Assembly: GCA_946499835.1 (NCBI GenBank)
Contig: CAMMTJ010000006.1
Span: 1-64,000 of the forward strand
DNA: 64,000 bases
DNA from: an uncultured Bacillota bacterium
Lineage (GTDB): Bacteria > Bacillota > Clostridia > Christensenellales > UBA1242
Direction: 5' to 3'
The notes beneath the pieces are model-generated. The model was not told the origin of the DNA, searched no databases, and saw nothing but the letters and a program-made list of their open reading frames with translations. Shown here in pieces: positions 55,326 through 64,000 of the stretch; the first letter of the stretch is position 1; every line of letters starts with the position of its first letter. A program made the translations under genes and the position numbers.

Positions 55326-55588
55326 TAAAATGCCTCCACTTTTGAAATTTGTCCTACAATTTTGAGAGTGTTTTCAGAAAGTTCATCAAGCACCAAATCC
55401 TTTCCTTCGCAAACAATACGCCCACCTTTAACCTTAAACACAATCACTTCTTTTGAAAGTGTTGTCAAGCCAAGATGACCTTCAACATAAAGTATCTTGC
55501 CAGATATGTTGACAAGAGTGTAACTTCCAAGCAAAGAATTATCGATTTTTGACACATTCTTTTTTATTTCATCAAAAAAATTGAACAT
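55325..55588 (-). CDS. yqfC: Sporulation protein YqfC
   Basis: An 87-residue protein of the YabP/YqfC family, beta-rich with VNISGKILYVEGHLGLTTL and the late KVKGGRIVCEGKDLVL, EELSENTLKIVGQI-like ending. The ATG at 55586-55588 has AAGGAAAA upstream; the longer frame from a TTG is not supported. It is always paired with yqfD in Firmicutes, as here. Confidence 0.9.
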   Translation of the reverse strand: MFNFFDEIKKNVSKIDNSLLGSYTLVNISGKILYVEGHLGLTTLSKEVIVFKVKGGRIVCEGKDLVLDELSENTLKIVGQISKVEAF

Positions 55589-55630
55589 ACTTTTCCTTTT
55601 GATAAGTTTATGTATGTTCAATTCAAGATA

Positions 55631-56149
55631 TTATTTATCATCGTCAATTCGTTTGAAAAGACCACTAAAAATGATTGCTTTAAGTTCTGGTGAAAGATCT
55701 TTTATCTGCTCATAAAGTGTTTTGTCTGCAAACAGTCTGCTATATGAATGCTCGTCCATAAATTCTTCAAAATCATCTCTTTGCCTGCTTTCAAACTCAC
55801 TTTCCTCTTCCTCTTGACGCTTTCGCTCTTCAAATCTGCGTCTTCGCTCTTCAATGCGTTTTATCATTTGAGCATAGCGTTCAGATTCTGCATGAATATC
55901 ATGCTCATTTTCATTTGGTTGTTGACTTTCTTGTGGAGGCTGTTCGGTATGATTTTCTTCTGTCTCACTCTTAACCTCTTCTGGCTCTTGAAAGTTGATT
56001 TTGTCATTATATTCATTGATTGACTTTAATGTTTTTGCAAATCGCTTGTTATATCTTCTTGAATTTGCCGTTCTGACAATAATGACATAGACAATAAAAA
56101 GGACTAAGAGGACTGCAAGCCCAATCCCGACATAAGTGAAAAACCCCAT
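55631..56149 (-). CDS. Hypothetical single-pass membrane protein with charged coiled coil
   Basis: The 172-residue protein starts with a membrane helix (YVGIGLAVLLVLFIVYVIIV, about 5-24). A basic stretch (SRRYNKRFAKTL), an acidic Gln/Glu-rich linker and a strongly charged helix (KRIEERRRRFEERKRQEEEE, about 95-120) follow, likely a coiled coil. The C-terminus (LYEQIKDLSPELKAIIFSGL) is more conserved-looking. I do not recognise it. It lies 3 bp after floA on the same strand, so a role with the flotillin scaffold at the membrane is plausible but unproven. Confidence 0.75.
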   Translation of the reverse strand: MGFFTYVGIGLAVLLVLFIVYVIIVRTANSRRYNKRFAKTLKSINEYNDKINFQEPEEVKSETEENHTEQPPQESQQPNENEHDIHAESERYAQMIKRIEERRRRFEERKRQEEEESEFESRQRDDFEEFMDEHSYSRLFADKTLYEQIKDLSPELKAIIFSGLFKRIDDDK

Positions 56150-56152
56150 GCG

Positions 56153-57160
56153 TTACCCCCTCTTTTTGGCTTTTTCGTCTGAAATGATTGAACGGCGAAG
56201 AGCCGTGTCTGCCTGCAAGTTCATGAGTTTGTAATAATCCATAACAGAGAATCTGCCTTCTTTTATAGCGTCCGCAATGGCTTTTGGCACTTCTGCCTCT
56301 GCTGAAAGCACTTCCCCTTTCATTTCTTCCACACGTGTTTTCATTTGCAATTCACGTTGCATTTCTGCATTCTTTTCTTTTTGTGCATCGAGTTCTGCAT
56401 ATGCTTTTTCTCGCTCTGCCCTCTTTGTTGCCATTTCTGCACCGATATCACGTCCAATATCCACGCTCTTTACTTGCAAGTCGCAAAGTATAACTGAACA
56501 GCCTTCATCAAGTGATGCTTTTTGCCAATCTTTCACAAATATTTCAGGAGTAGAAAGAGCCGTTTTGTGATTTCCAGACAATGCTATGTTTGAAATGACA
56601 AAATTGACAATCCTATTTCTAAGTGTTTCCTCACCGAGTTCGCTATAATATTTCTCAATATTGACTTTGATTGTGCCATTGACGGCAACGATAAGTTCAA
56701 TGCTATCTTGCGTTACTGCCGAGATGCTTTCTATTGAAATTGGCTTTGGTTCTATCGCACTGTCAATCACTTCGTTAAGATTGTGAGAGGTAAGGTCGAT
56801 TGTTTTTGCAAGAGCAACATTCAAAGGGATGTTTGTTCCACGTGCTTTGACAAGTGCAGAAAGAAGTTCCATGCAATCTCCACCTGAAAGATAATGTGCT
56901 TCCAGTTGATCAAGTGAAAATCCCATTTTTGATTTTTTTGAAAGGATGTATGCCTCAACTATCTTTTTCAAATCAATTTTTCTACTTCGAAGAGCAACCA
57001 AGCGATAACTTGGAATATATGCACCAGAAAGCATTGCATGCACCCAATATTTTATTGGAACTAACAAGCAAAACAAAAAGATAAACAAAAGAAGTGCTCC
57101 TCCAAGAGCAATAAAAACGATACCAGTTGTGCTTACACCAAGCAAAGATGTATAATTCAT
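56153..57160 (-). CDS. floA: Flotillin-like protein FloA
   Basis: Membrane scaffold protein of functional microdomains (YqfA family), 335 residues. An N-terminal membrane hairpin (GIVFIALGGALLLFIFLFCL) is followed by the conserved VPIKYWVHAMLSGAYIPSYRL and ARGTNIPLNVALAKTIDLT. A coiled coil (KRAEREKAYAELDAQKEKNA) comes next, and the C-terminus reads EAEVPKAIADAIKEGRFSVM. The ATG at 57158-57160 has GAGGTG upstream and is preferred to the start 12 bases earlier. In Bacillus the gene lies near yqfC/yqfD, as here. Confidence 0.96.
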   Translation of the reverse strand: MNYTSLLGVSTTGIVFIALGGALLLFIFLFCLLVPIKYWVHAMLSGAYIPSYRLVALRSRKIDLKKIVEAYILSKKSKMGFSLDQLEAHYLSGGDCMELLSALVKARGTNIPLNVALAKTIDLTSHNLNEVIDSAIEPKPISIESISAVTQDSIELIVAVNGTIKVNIEKYYSELGEETLRNRIVNFVISNIALSGNHKTALSTPEIFVKDWQKASLDEGCSVILCDLQVKSVDIGRDIGAEMATKRAEREKAYAELDAQKEKNAEMQRELQMKTRVEEMKGEVLSAEAEVPKAIADAIKEGRFSVMDYYKLMNLQADTALRRSIISDEKAKKRG

Positions 57161-57239
57161 TTCACACCTCAATTTACATGGTTATTATAACACAGCCGGA
57201 ACCCGTTGTAAATACCCCATTTTAATATTTTTAACTAGC

Positions 57240-57263
57240 AAAAAGCGTCCTCTAATGGGACGC
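57240..57263 (-). terminator. Terminator overlapping the end of the glycosylase gene
   Basis: Stem GCGTCC / GGACGC with a 6-base loop; on the minus strand it runs into a T-run. The stop codon of the glycosylase gene lies in the loop. Confidence 0.8.
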
Positions 57264-58076
57264 AGAACGCTGATAATAAAAGAGATATTGTTGTGCAATT
57301 CCTGACAACTCACCAAAGATGCCAAGCAGATTCTCACGGATTTTTTCACGATTTTCAAGAGGAGAATAAAACTCGTTATACATCTTTTTTATCCAAGTAT
57401 CCACAGGAAAAACATCATTTCTGCCATAACCGAACAGCAAAATGCAGTCTGCCACTTTTGGGCCAACGCCACAAAGAGAAAGCAGTTTTTTTCTCAAAGA
57501 TGGAGTGTCAAGACTTTTCCAATCATCCAAAATATGCTCGTCAATTTGATGAACCACTTTTGCAAGATATTTTGCTCTATATCCTGCACCGATAGCCTTA
57601 TAAAAATCTTCCCCTTTCTCTCTCATAGCGTCAAGTGTCGGAAAAGCACAAACCTGACCTTTTTCACCGAGCGCTTCTCTAAGCCTACCCAATATCAGTT
57701 TGATTCTTTTTATATTGTTATTTGCAGAGACAATAAAAGAAATGAGCATTTCAAAAAGATCTTGTTTCAAAATTCTTATGCCATATCCAAACTCGATAGG
57801 TTTTTGCAAAATATCAAATTTTGAAAGAACTTTTTTTATCTTGCCATAATCAGTTTTCAAATCAAAATAATTTTCAAAATACTTCTCGTCATCACAAAAG
57901 ATGATATATCCTTTCTCATTTTCCACAATCTTGGCAAAATGATTTTGCGGAAAAACGATATAACCATCATCAATTTTATCATAAGAAAAAACTTGTCCAC
58001 ATTCCAAAATGTGCTCGGGATTGAAGCCCTCTTTTGAAAGTATTTCTATTCTGTTCTTTTGCAATATGTATTTCAT
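57252..58076 (-). CDS. 8-oxoguanine DNA glycosylase (OGG/HhH-GPD family)
   Basis: Base-excision repair enzyme removing oxidised guanine. The 274-residue protein has an OGG N-terminal domain (about 1-110: FNPEHILECGQVFSYDKI). The helix-hairpin-helix with the catalytic lysine follows (LLSLCGVGPKVADCILLFG), then the catalytic aspartate in FPVDTWIKK. LISFIVSANNNIKRI is also typical. The longest frame extends 44 residues into the rpmA terminator; the ATG at 58074-58076 gives the family start, although its ribosome binding site is poor. It is monocistronic or read through weakly from rpmA. Confidence 0.93.
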   Translation of the reverse strand: MKYILQKNRIEILSKEGFNPEHILECGQVFSYDKIDDGYIVFPQNHFAKIVENEKGYIIFCDDEKYFENYFDLKTDYGKIKKVLSKFDILQKPIEFGYGIRILKQDLFEMLISFIVSANNNIKRIKLILGRLREALGEKGQVCAFPTLDAMREKGEDFYKAIGAGYRAKYLAKVVHQIDEHILDDWKSLDTPSLRKKLLSLCGVGPKVADCILLFGYGRNDVFPVDTWIKKMYNEFYSPLENREKIRENLLGIFGELSGIAQQYLFYYQRSASH

Positions 58077-58122
58077 AAATATTATTTTATTCTTTTTACA
58101 ATCATATTTCAAGCAAAAACAA

Positions 58123-58154
58123 CAAAAAAAAGCATGACATTCTTGCCACGCTTT
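58123..58154 (-). terminator. Terminator of the rplU-prp-rpmA operon
   Basis: On the minus strand the stem AAAGCGTGG pairs with TCATGCTTT (with G-U pairs) and is followed by a run of T. It lies between rpmA and the glycosylase gene. Confidence 0.75.
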
Positions 58155-58197
58155 GTTTATAACGTAAGAATTGCATACTCTAAAATAAGCAATTCCC

Positions 58198-58473
58198 TTA
58201 TTTTGCAATTACTGAAACAATTTTCTTTGAATTTTTGCTTCCAAATTCAACAATTCCGTCACAGAGAGCGAAAAGTGTGTAATCTTTTCCAACGCCTACG
58301 TTTGTTCCTGGATAAACTTTTGTTCCTCTTTGTCTAACGAGGATTGATCCAGCGTTTACATGAGTGCCAGCATATGCTTTAACTCCAAGACGTTTGCTTT
58401 GAGATTCACGACCATTTTTGGTGCTTCCACCACCCTTTTTGTGAGCGAAAAGTTGAGCGTTAAACTTAAACAT
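58198..58473 (-). CDS. rpmA: 50S ribosomal protein L27
   Basis: 91 residues. The N-terminus [20 protein letters not shown] carries the extension that the Prp protease removes between A10 and H11 in Firmicutes and relatives. Mature L27 then reaches the peptidyl-transferase centre. The core [11 protein letters not shown] and [15 protein letters not shown] is typical. It overlaps the prp gene by 8 bp. Confidence 0.98.
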   Translation of the reverse strand: MFKFNAQLFAHKKGGGSTKNGRESQSKRLGVKAYAGTHVNAGSILVRQRGTKVYPGTNVGVGKDYTLFALCDGIVEFGSKNSKKIVSVIAK

Positions 58474-58789
58474 TTTCTACCTCCAATTTTGCATATTTTT
58501 TTTCATCAATGATGATAGATTTGAAAGAATAAAGGCAAGTTTCAAACAAAAATTGAATTTCTTTTTTTTGTGCCTGCTTTTCATCAAGCGTGATTTTCAG
58601 CCAGCCATCAGAGATTTGGCAAAAACATTTTTCTTTTGCAACCTCTTTGATGCCAACCACTGCAAGTTGTGCAACTGTTGACAGTTGTGCACAGAGCAAG
58701 TCTTTTCCATGCTCATCCTTGCCAGTATGCCCTTTTACTTCAAACCCTAGATAATTATCTTTCTTCTTGAAAAAAGTGATTTTTGTCAT
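58466..58789 (-). CDS. prp: Ribosomal-processing cysteine protease Prp
   Basis: The 107-residue YsxB/Prp protein cleaves the N-terminal extension of L27. The catalytic His and Cys are in [19 protein letters not shown]. It lies between rplU and rpmA in the standard Firmicute order, 6 bp after rplU and overlapping rpmA, and its substrate site is visible in the neighbouring L27. Confidence 0.96.
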   Translation of the reverse strand: MTKITFFKKKDNYLGFEVKGHTGKDEHGKDLLCAQLSTVAQLAVVGIKEVAKEKCFCQISDGWLKITLDEKQAQKKEIQFLFETCLYSFKSIIIDEKKYAKLEVENV

Positions 58790-58795
58790 AATGAC

Positions 58796-59104
58796 CTACT
58801 TTTTGATTGAAAGAATTTTAAGTTGAGTGAATGGTTGTCTGTGACCTTGTTTCTTTCTTTCATTCTTCTTTGGCTTATATTTGAAAACAACGATCTTGTC
58901 GCCTTTGCCATGAGCAAGAACTTCTGCTTCACAAGTTGCACCCTTCACTGTTGGATTTCCAGCAACAACTTTGCCGTTATCACTCACCAAAAGGACATCA
59001 AGAGAAACTTTGTCTCCAACTGCGTTTTCAAGTTTTTCAACGCAAATGATGTCGCCTTCGCTAACTGAGTATTGCTTTCCACCAGTTTGAACAATAGCAA
59101 ACAT
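58796..59104 (-). CDS. rplU: 50S ribosomal protein L21
   Basis: 102 residues with [20 protein letters not shown] at the N-terminus and the conserved [20 protein letters not shown] near the C-terminus. First gene of the rplU-prp-rpmA operon, preceded by a structured leader and a consensus promoter. Confidence 0.98.
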   Translation of the reverse strand: MFAIVQTGGKQYSVSEGDIICVEKLENAVGDKVSLDVLLVSDNGKVVAGNPTVKGATCEAEVLAHGKGDKIVVFKYKPKKNERKKQGHRQPFTQLKILSIKK

Positions 59105-59118
59105 ATTTTTTACCTCCT

Positions 59119-59190
59119 CTAACCAAACTCGCTGTTTAACGGGTGCCTTTCAAGGACTTTGAAACCCTATACATGCGGATACGAGTTCAA
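59119..59190 (-). ncRNA. L21 leader (ribosomal protein autoregulatory element)
   Basis: The 5' untranslated region of rplU folds into a closed structure: AACTCG near 59182-59187 pairs with CGAGTT near 59126-59131, and an internal part contains CCTTGAAAGG. This position and architecture fit the L21 leader known upstream of rplU in Firmicutes, where L21 is thought to repress its own operon. It lacks the T-box consensus. Confidence 0.7.
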
Positions 59191-59218
59191 ATATATCATA
59201 AAGCAATCAAATTGTCAA
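59190..59218 (-). promoter_or_regulatory. Promoter of the rplU operon
   Basis: On the minus strand, TTGACA (59213-59218), 17-bp spacer, TATATT (59190-59195). The rest of the gap to 59480 is AT-rich with no gene seen. Confidence 0.8.
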
Positions 59219-59480
59219 GAAAAAAGGCAGATTTTGCTTGCAAAAATGATAAAAAAGATAGCACTTTTCTCTCTATAAACTCTGCCTCTACCCTGCACAA
59301 AAACCTGTCCTCATTTTTGTTGTGAAATTTTTATTGATACTTTTTCCCACTTCATCTATCGACCATATCAATATTGTCAAACTTAACTCACAACAGATGT
59401 GACAAACTGATGTCGCTTTCCATAAAAACAAATAGACGCCTGATTTATTTTCAAAGACAAATCTTGATCAATATATAAAC

Positions 59481-59512
59481 AAAAAAAACTCACAATTTCT
59501 GTGAGTTTTTTT
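59481..59512 (-). terminator. Terminator of the 1386-residue surface protein
   Basis: Stem AAAAACTCAC / GTGAGTTTTT with a 7-base loop, just past the stop at 59528. Confidence 0.85.
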
Positions 59513-59527
59513 AGTAATCAAAGTCTT

Positions 59528-62500
59528 TTACTTTTTCTTGTTTTTACCTTTTGTTTTCTTGTCAAGTTTTACTTTTGAAACAACGAAGTAAGTTACAACA
59601 CCTGCAAGAACAACAACAGAAATAACAATGAAGACAATTCCGACTGTTTTATAAATCTCATTTGCGTTTGAGGCAGAAGTTGCAACAGTCACTGTAACTG
59701 TGCGTTCTGCTGTCCAGCCAGCCTCATCTTTTACAGTGATTGTGATTTCATACTCACCAGCACTTTCAAGGTTGTAAACATAGTTTGTTCCTTCACCTTG
59801 GTTTTCAAGAGCAGTGTCAGTATCTGTGTTTGTCACTGTTATAGTAAGAGTTTCTTTAAGATTGTCAACACCTGTCACATTGTCATGAAGTGTCAACTTG
59901 CTGATATCAAGAATAAGTTCATCGCCACGAGCATATTCGTCAGCAACTTTATTCAAGAATCCATCTTCAACTGTGATCGTTGGTCTTTGAACGTCACCAT
60001 AAGCAAGAGTGAAAGTCTTTGTTGCTGGGTCGCCAACTGGCTCGCCATTATATGTTGCTGCTTGTGCTGTATACTTGATCGTGTAAGTTCCGTTGTAATT
60101 GAGGTTAAGCCATACAACATCGTTTTCAGCATCATAAGTTGCATTGTCACCACTTGTTTGCTCATATTTATCACCATAGATAGTTGCAAGAGTTGTTGTG
60201 CCTGATCCTCTCTCAACGCTGATTTCAATTCTTGAAGATGATTGATCAACATATCCAGAACCATCAACAGTTCCTGTAATTCTTGGAATTGCTATTCTTT
60301 GTCCATCTTCTCCATCAGAAACAATGTTTGAAGAAAGGAAAGAGTCATCGTCAACAGTGATCACTGGTGCTGAAACTTGTCCAACACTGAATGTTTGAGG
60401 ATCACTTGTAAGAAGGATTCCTGTTACACCTTCTGGAACAGCAGTTGTATTGGTTGTCAAATCGACCAAATCTCTGCTTGCAACAATTTTTGGGTTGCCT
60501 TGTTCATCTTCTTCACCATTGAAGAGAATATAATATCTGTTTTCAGCAGCAGTTCCGCCTGTGTAATATACAAGTCTTCCTTTTTCGTCAAGAGAAAGCA
60601 TTCCATCTGCTGGTGTTTCTGAGAAGAGTTTATTCTCATATTGGATAAGTTGGATTTCATACTGAATTGTATAAATTCCAGACGCATTTGCAACAAAGTG
60701 ATATTTTGTCAAATCAACTTGGTTGTTTTCAGCAGAAATGAGTCTTGGAGTGTAATACATTGCAGCATTTGAATCATCTTCTCTGTTTATTCCCCAATAA
60801 CTGTAAGTTTCATTTTCAGTTATTGAAAGTGTTGGAGTTTCAAGATAGTGCTCTTCTCCAATATCAAGATCAATTGTTTCAGAACTGATATTGTCAATCA
60901 CTGGTTTTCCAATATAGTCAGCTGAATCGATTTGGAAATCGAAGAAAGTTGCAATGCTGTTGTTACCAGCGTCACGTGCAACAACGACAACTTGATAACT
61001 TCCTGCTCTTGAAGCCATGAATGAGCCTGCATTTACAACATATACCCCTCTTATTGTGTCAAACTCAGTTGTCATGTTTGCAGAAGAGAGTTCTTTCTTT
61101 GTCACAACAGTCGTTGCAGGATCACCTTCTCCCTCACCTGGAACCTTTGTTTCAACGAAATAGTAAACATGAACAGAAGCGGTCATATATTCAACCATAT
61201 CATCTGTGTAAGTGAGAGTTGGCAATGTGATTTCAGAGTTTGCTTTGTATCCATCACCACCATTGTTTTCATCTGTGTATCCTGTCACAGAGTGCAAGTC
61301 AAGTGGATCACTATCGTTTTGAGAAGCGATTGTCACAACCCTTCTATAAAATCCCATGTTGCCATAGTCATCTGTTGCATAAGCAAAGATTTCAACATAA
61401 GCAGAGCCTGCTGGTTTTTGTGCAAGGTCGATTGAGAAAGTTTGATCTTCCTCTTCTTGTTCAAGAATAAACCAACCATCACTTGATTTTGTGCCAGCAC
61501 CACCGCCATACCAAACATTTGAAGGTATATTGCTGCTTGTTGCAGTATTTTCATTCACATAGAATGAGAGATTTTGTGAACCCTCTGGTGTAAGTCCATT
61601 TCTTCCTGAATCAAGGAAGCGGTAACCAAACACGAGCGTTGGATAACTATCAGTTGTGTCAGAAGCAGTTGGAGCAGAAAATTCAATGATATCATCTGGA
61701 AGGTAAGTTGATTGCAAACTTGTTGAGAAAGTCACTGTTGGAAGAGCCTCATCAGTATAATCATCTTGTGTTGTGATATACATTTGATAAGATTCAGTTG
61801 TTCTGTTGCCAGCAGCGTCTTCTGCAATATATTGAATACGATAGTTTTGAGATGTGAAAGTGTAAGAATAGTCAATATATGCAAATCCTTCTCTTACAAG
61901 AGCCTCCTTTACTGCTTCAATTGAGAATTGATCGCTTGAAGAATCAGTTGTGATAGGATTTCCCTCTGCATCAGTAAGTTCAAAAGCCTCATTTGTTACA
62001 GGGTTTGTTGTATAAGAGTTTGTAACGATCAAATAGTTATGTTCAATAAGCCAAGTTTTGATTTGATCTTCATTTGTGATTTCAACGCTGTCAGCAAGCA
62101 TTTCTTGTCTAAGCGCTTCATTATCATTGACAAGTTGAACATAAGCAGATGTCACGCTGGTGCTTCCTGGTTGAATTGAGAGATTGAAAACAAGGTTTTT
62201 GTCATCATAATCTTCAATAGTGATACGAGTGGTTGTTCCTGAGTCTCTTATCTCTCTTCTCAAATTGGTTACACCAACATTGTCCTCTCCGCCAACAGCA
62301 TATATAATCATATTTCTGTTGACAGTTCTTGATTTCATTTTTGTTCTGGCATCAACATATTTTTCTTCACCATCAACAGTTTCTGTTGCATAATCTTCAT
62401 TTGCATCATATGCAAGTACTGTTGGGTTTTGAGAGTCCTTAACGCCGTTTATCTCAAACTGAGAGTTTGCAACATCAACTGTGTTGCCATAGAAGTCGCG

Positions 62501-63688
62501 AACAGTGTAAGTGATGATATAGTCACCATCAGCGAAAGGTGTGAAAAGTCTTTGATTTTCGCTGTCAAGACATTCTTTTGTTCTGTCAACCCAAACCCCG
62601 TCTTCATGATGTCTTACAGAGATTGTGAAGTAAACTGGGATGTCATAAGTTTCACTAGTGTTTCTGCTAGTTCCGCTCACAGAAGGAAGTTCAAGTTCAA
62701 CGCCTGTTACAGCAGAAGTTGGTTTTGATGAATCCCATGTGATTGCAAGATCATAACCTGGCTCTTCATCTGTGTTTTGATAATAACTGTCACTTACTTC
62801 AAATTGTTGTGAAGTTTGAGCGACAAACACGCCATTTTCATAATATGTGTAAACAATATCGTAAACACCAACGGCAGAAAGTTCGTTGTCTCCATTTTTT
62901 GCTGTGAGTTCTGCGCCGTCGATATAATATTCTGTTGTTTGAGCATCACCTTCCCCAACTTGACGAGTTTTGATCTCGATTGAAGAAGATGCATTTGAAA
63001 GTCTTACAACAATGACTTTTCCTTCACTTCCAGTGGTTGGTCTTGCTGTTGAGTAAGTGACACCATCAATCTTATCTCCATTAGCATCATTGACAGATGG
63101 AAGAGGAAGCACGATATCAGGGCCTGCACCCGTTGCTGAATCGAGCATACCCTTTTCTTCAAGAAGAGCAACGTCATACACAGAAGGAATAATGTTTGAT
63201 GAGTTTGTATCAAACTCAAAAGTTGCATCTGAAACTACGCATTCAATTTCGTAATCATAAGTGTAAGTTTTGCCTTCATATGTTGCACTGTATGAAATGA
63301 CATAAGTTCCCACATTTGAAGGAGTAAACATACCAACAAAATCAGTTGGAGTTTCAATTTCAGTTACATCCAAAATTTTTTCTGTTTTGGTTGAACCTTT
63401 CATTGTGACTTTTACATCTGATTTTGGAATGCTTGTAGATGATCCCTCAGCATTGACAAACTTTGCTGCTGGGATATAATATGTGTCACCCTTTTTCACA
63501 GTTTTTTCAGTTCTGCTTGCATTAAGAGTGATCGCATTTTGTCCGTTTGCAACAGAACTATCGACAAGAGCGTCAGCCAAAGCATTGACTGCATTGACAG
63601 GAAACATTGACATACAAAGCATCAAAGTTACGCCTGCAACAGCGCACTTAACAAGTCCATTTGTGTTACTTTTCTTAATCTTTGACAT
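59528..63688 (-). CDS. Large membrane-anchored surface protein with Ig-like modules
   Basis: 1386 residues. The signal peptide is long and of the extended type (MSKIKKSNTNGLVKCAVAGV, then TLMLCMSMFPVNAVNA). The ectodomain consists of repeated beta-sandwich modules with recurring phrases such as V-G-T-Y-V-I-S-Y-S, D-G-D-Y-I-I-T-Y-T-V-R-D-x-x-G-N and Y-E-I-T-I-T-V-K-D-E-A-G. These are typical of cadherin-, PKD- or Ig-like domains, though I cannot assign a precise family. The C-terminus has one membrane helix (VGIVFIVISVVVLAGVVTYF) and the basic tail KVKLDKKTKGKNKKK, with no LPXTG. GAGG lies eight bases before the ATG. It is monocistronic, with a long upstream region. Confidence 0.85.
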   Translation of the reverse strand: MSKIKKSNTNGLVKCAVAGVTLMLCMSMFPVNAVNALADALVDSSVANGQNAITLNASRTEKTVKKGDTYYIPAAKFVNAEGSSTSIPKSDVKVTMKGSTKTEKILDVTEIETPTDFVGMFTPSNVGTYVISYSATYEGKTYTYDYEIECVVSDATFEFDTNSSNIIPSVYDVALLEEKGMLDSATGAGPDIVLPLPSVNDANGDKIDGVTYSTARPTTGSEGKVIVVRLSNASSSIEIKTRQVGEGDAQTTEYYIDGAELTAKNGDNELSAVGVYDIVYTYYENGVFVAQTSQQFEVSDSYYQNTDEEPGYDLAITWDSSKPTSAVTGVELELPSVSGTSRNTSETYDIPVYFTISVRHHEDGVWVDRTKECLDSENQRLFTPFADGDYIITYTVRDFYGNTVDVANSQFEINGVKDSQNPTVLAYDANEDYATETVDGEEKYVDARTKMKSRTVNRNMIIYAVGGEDNVGVTNLRREIRDSGTTTRITIEDYDDKNLVFNLSIQPGSTSVTSAYVQLVNDNEALRQEMLADSVEITNEDQIKTWLIEHNYLIVTNSYTTNPVTNEAFELTDAEGNPITTDSSSDQFSIEAVKEALVREGFAYIDYSYTFTSQNYRIQYIAEDAAGNRTTESYQMYITTQDDYTDEALPTVTFSTSLQSTYLPDDIIEFSAPTASDTTDSYPTLVFGYRFLDSGRNGLTPEGSQNLSFYVNENTATSSNIPSNVWYGGGAGTKSSDGWFILEQEEEDQTFSIDLAQKPAGSAYVEIFAYATDDYGNMGFYRRVVTIASQNDSDPLDLHSVTGYTDENNGGDGYKANSEITLPTLTYTDDMVEYMTASVHVYYFVETKVPGEGEGDPATTVVTKKELSSANMTTEFDTIRGVYVVNAGSFMASRAGSYQVVVVARDAGNNSIATFFDFQIDSADYIGKPVIDNISSETIDLDIGEEHYLETPTLSITENETYSYWGINREDDSNAAMYYTPRLISAENNQVDLTKYHFVANASGIYTIQYEIQLIQYENKLFSETPADGMLSLDEKGRLVYYTGGTAAENRYYILFNGEEDEQGNPKIVASRDLVDLTTNTTAVPEGVTGILLTSDPQTFSVGQVSAPVITVDDDSFLSSNIVSDGEDGQRIAIPRITGTVDGSGYVDQSSSRIEISVERGSGTTTLATIYGDKYEQTSGDNATYDAENDVVWLNLNYNGTYTIKYTAQAATYNGEPVGDPATKTFTLAYGDVQRPTITVEDGFLNKVADEYARGDELILDISKLTLHDNVTGVDNLKETLTITVTNTDTDTALENQGEGTNYVYNLESAGEYEITITVKDEAGWTAERTVTVTVATSASNANEIYKTVGIVFIVISVVVLAGVVTYFVVSKVKLDKKTKGKNKKK

Positions 63689-63837
63689 AAATTAACCTCG
63701 CAATTGTTAAATAATAGATTTTATAACAACGATATTTTATAATATTTACCGATTTAAGTCAAGCATATTCCGTCATTAAAATCAAAAATATTTTGTGGAA
63801 AAGCCTTGCAATTATGCTGGTGAAAAAAGTCTTGTTT

Positions 63838-63844
63838 TGTCGAA
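63838..63844 (+). promoter_or_regulatory. Candidate Spo0A box upstream of the surface protein
   Basis: TGTCGAA is a perfect match to the Spo0A-box core, about 150 bp upstream of the start at 63688; a 6-of-7 match TGTCGTA follows at 63863. The rest of 63689-64000 is AT-rich. It shows a small hairpin AGGGAA / TTCCCT near 63960 but no gene. Confidence 0.35.
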
Positions 63845-64000
63845 AAGTTTTATGGCAAATTTTGTCGTAATTTTTGGCTGAAATAAAGGTCAGAATTTTG
63901 CAAAATATTTGAAAAAATCATGCACAAAGGTTGGCACTTGCAAATAGTATGTTAGTGTGAAGGGAAAACTTCCCTCCAAATACATAAGTTAAAATTTTTA

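Noticed and set aside
59119..59190. T-box riboswitch before rplU
   Set aside because: The T-box core sequence and specifier stem are missing; position and closing stem fit the L21 leader better.
63920..63965. CIRCE operator (HrcA site) near the right edge
   Set aside because: TTGGCACTT and TAGTGTGAA resemble the two halves, but several bases differ and the spacer is about 13 instead of 9; no heat-shock gene is visible in the window.

Overview
The window is AT-rich DNA from a low-GC Firmicute, most likely an uncultured gut-type member of the Clostridia. The evidence is strong AGGAGG ribosome binding sites, ribosomal protein L27 with the cleavable N-terminal extension beside its protease Prp, an L21 leader, a flotillin FloA, and the sporulation-associated pair YqfC/YqfD. 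No rRNA, complete tRNA or CRISPR array was seen. REGION 1 (1-13605) is an accessory island. It carries an integrase, a mobile-element sigma factor, a type III restriction-modification pair bracketed by related palindromes, a SLOG protein, a decayed PIN/DUF4411-like gene and a Fic protein. Its most notable content is a four-gene overlapping operon on the minus strand (11970 to 7483): ribbon-helix-helix regulator, 5-cytosine methyltransferase, a kinase-like protein with two GHKL ATPase modules, and a response-regulator receiver fused to a domain with an RNNLGH motif typical of HEPN ribonucleases. I read this as a candidate undescribed defence system joining DNA methylation to phosphorelay-controlled RNA cleavage. 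The island ends at a 45-nt 3' fragment of a tRNA-Thr gene, the usual scar of a tyrosine-recombinase element. REGION 2 (13606-36104) is mixed. It has a micro-ORF behind a promoter with a C8 spacer, an MFS transporter whose transcript looks leaderless, a GNAT-ASCH fusion, an ADP-ribosyltransferase-like orphan, a FIST/aldehyde dehydrogenase/alcohol dehydrogenase/flavodoxin operon, a mosaic secreted protein, a polysaccharide deacetylase, an old-yellow-enzyme reductase, an ABC exporter behind a leader peptide with alternative hairpins, a lipoprotein and enolase. REGION 3 (36135-50244) is one long minus-strand operon: an ABC-2 type ATPase and permease followed by two giant surface proteins, one of Big_2 repeats with a beta-helix and one of MBG/YDG repeats. 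REGION 4 (50403-59190) is core: phosphoketolase, era, ybeY, yqfD, yqfC, a charged membrane protein, floA, an 8-oxoguanine glycosylase, and rplU-prp-rpmA. REGION 5 (59528-64000) holds another large membrane-anchored surface protein and its upstream region. Several starts were moved downstream of the longest frame because a ribosome binding site, a promoter or family alignment supports the internal start.
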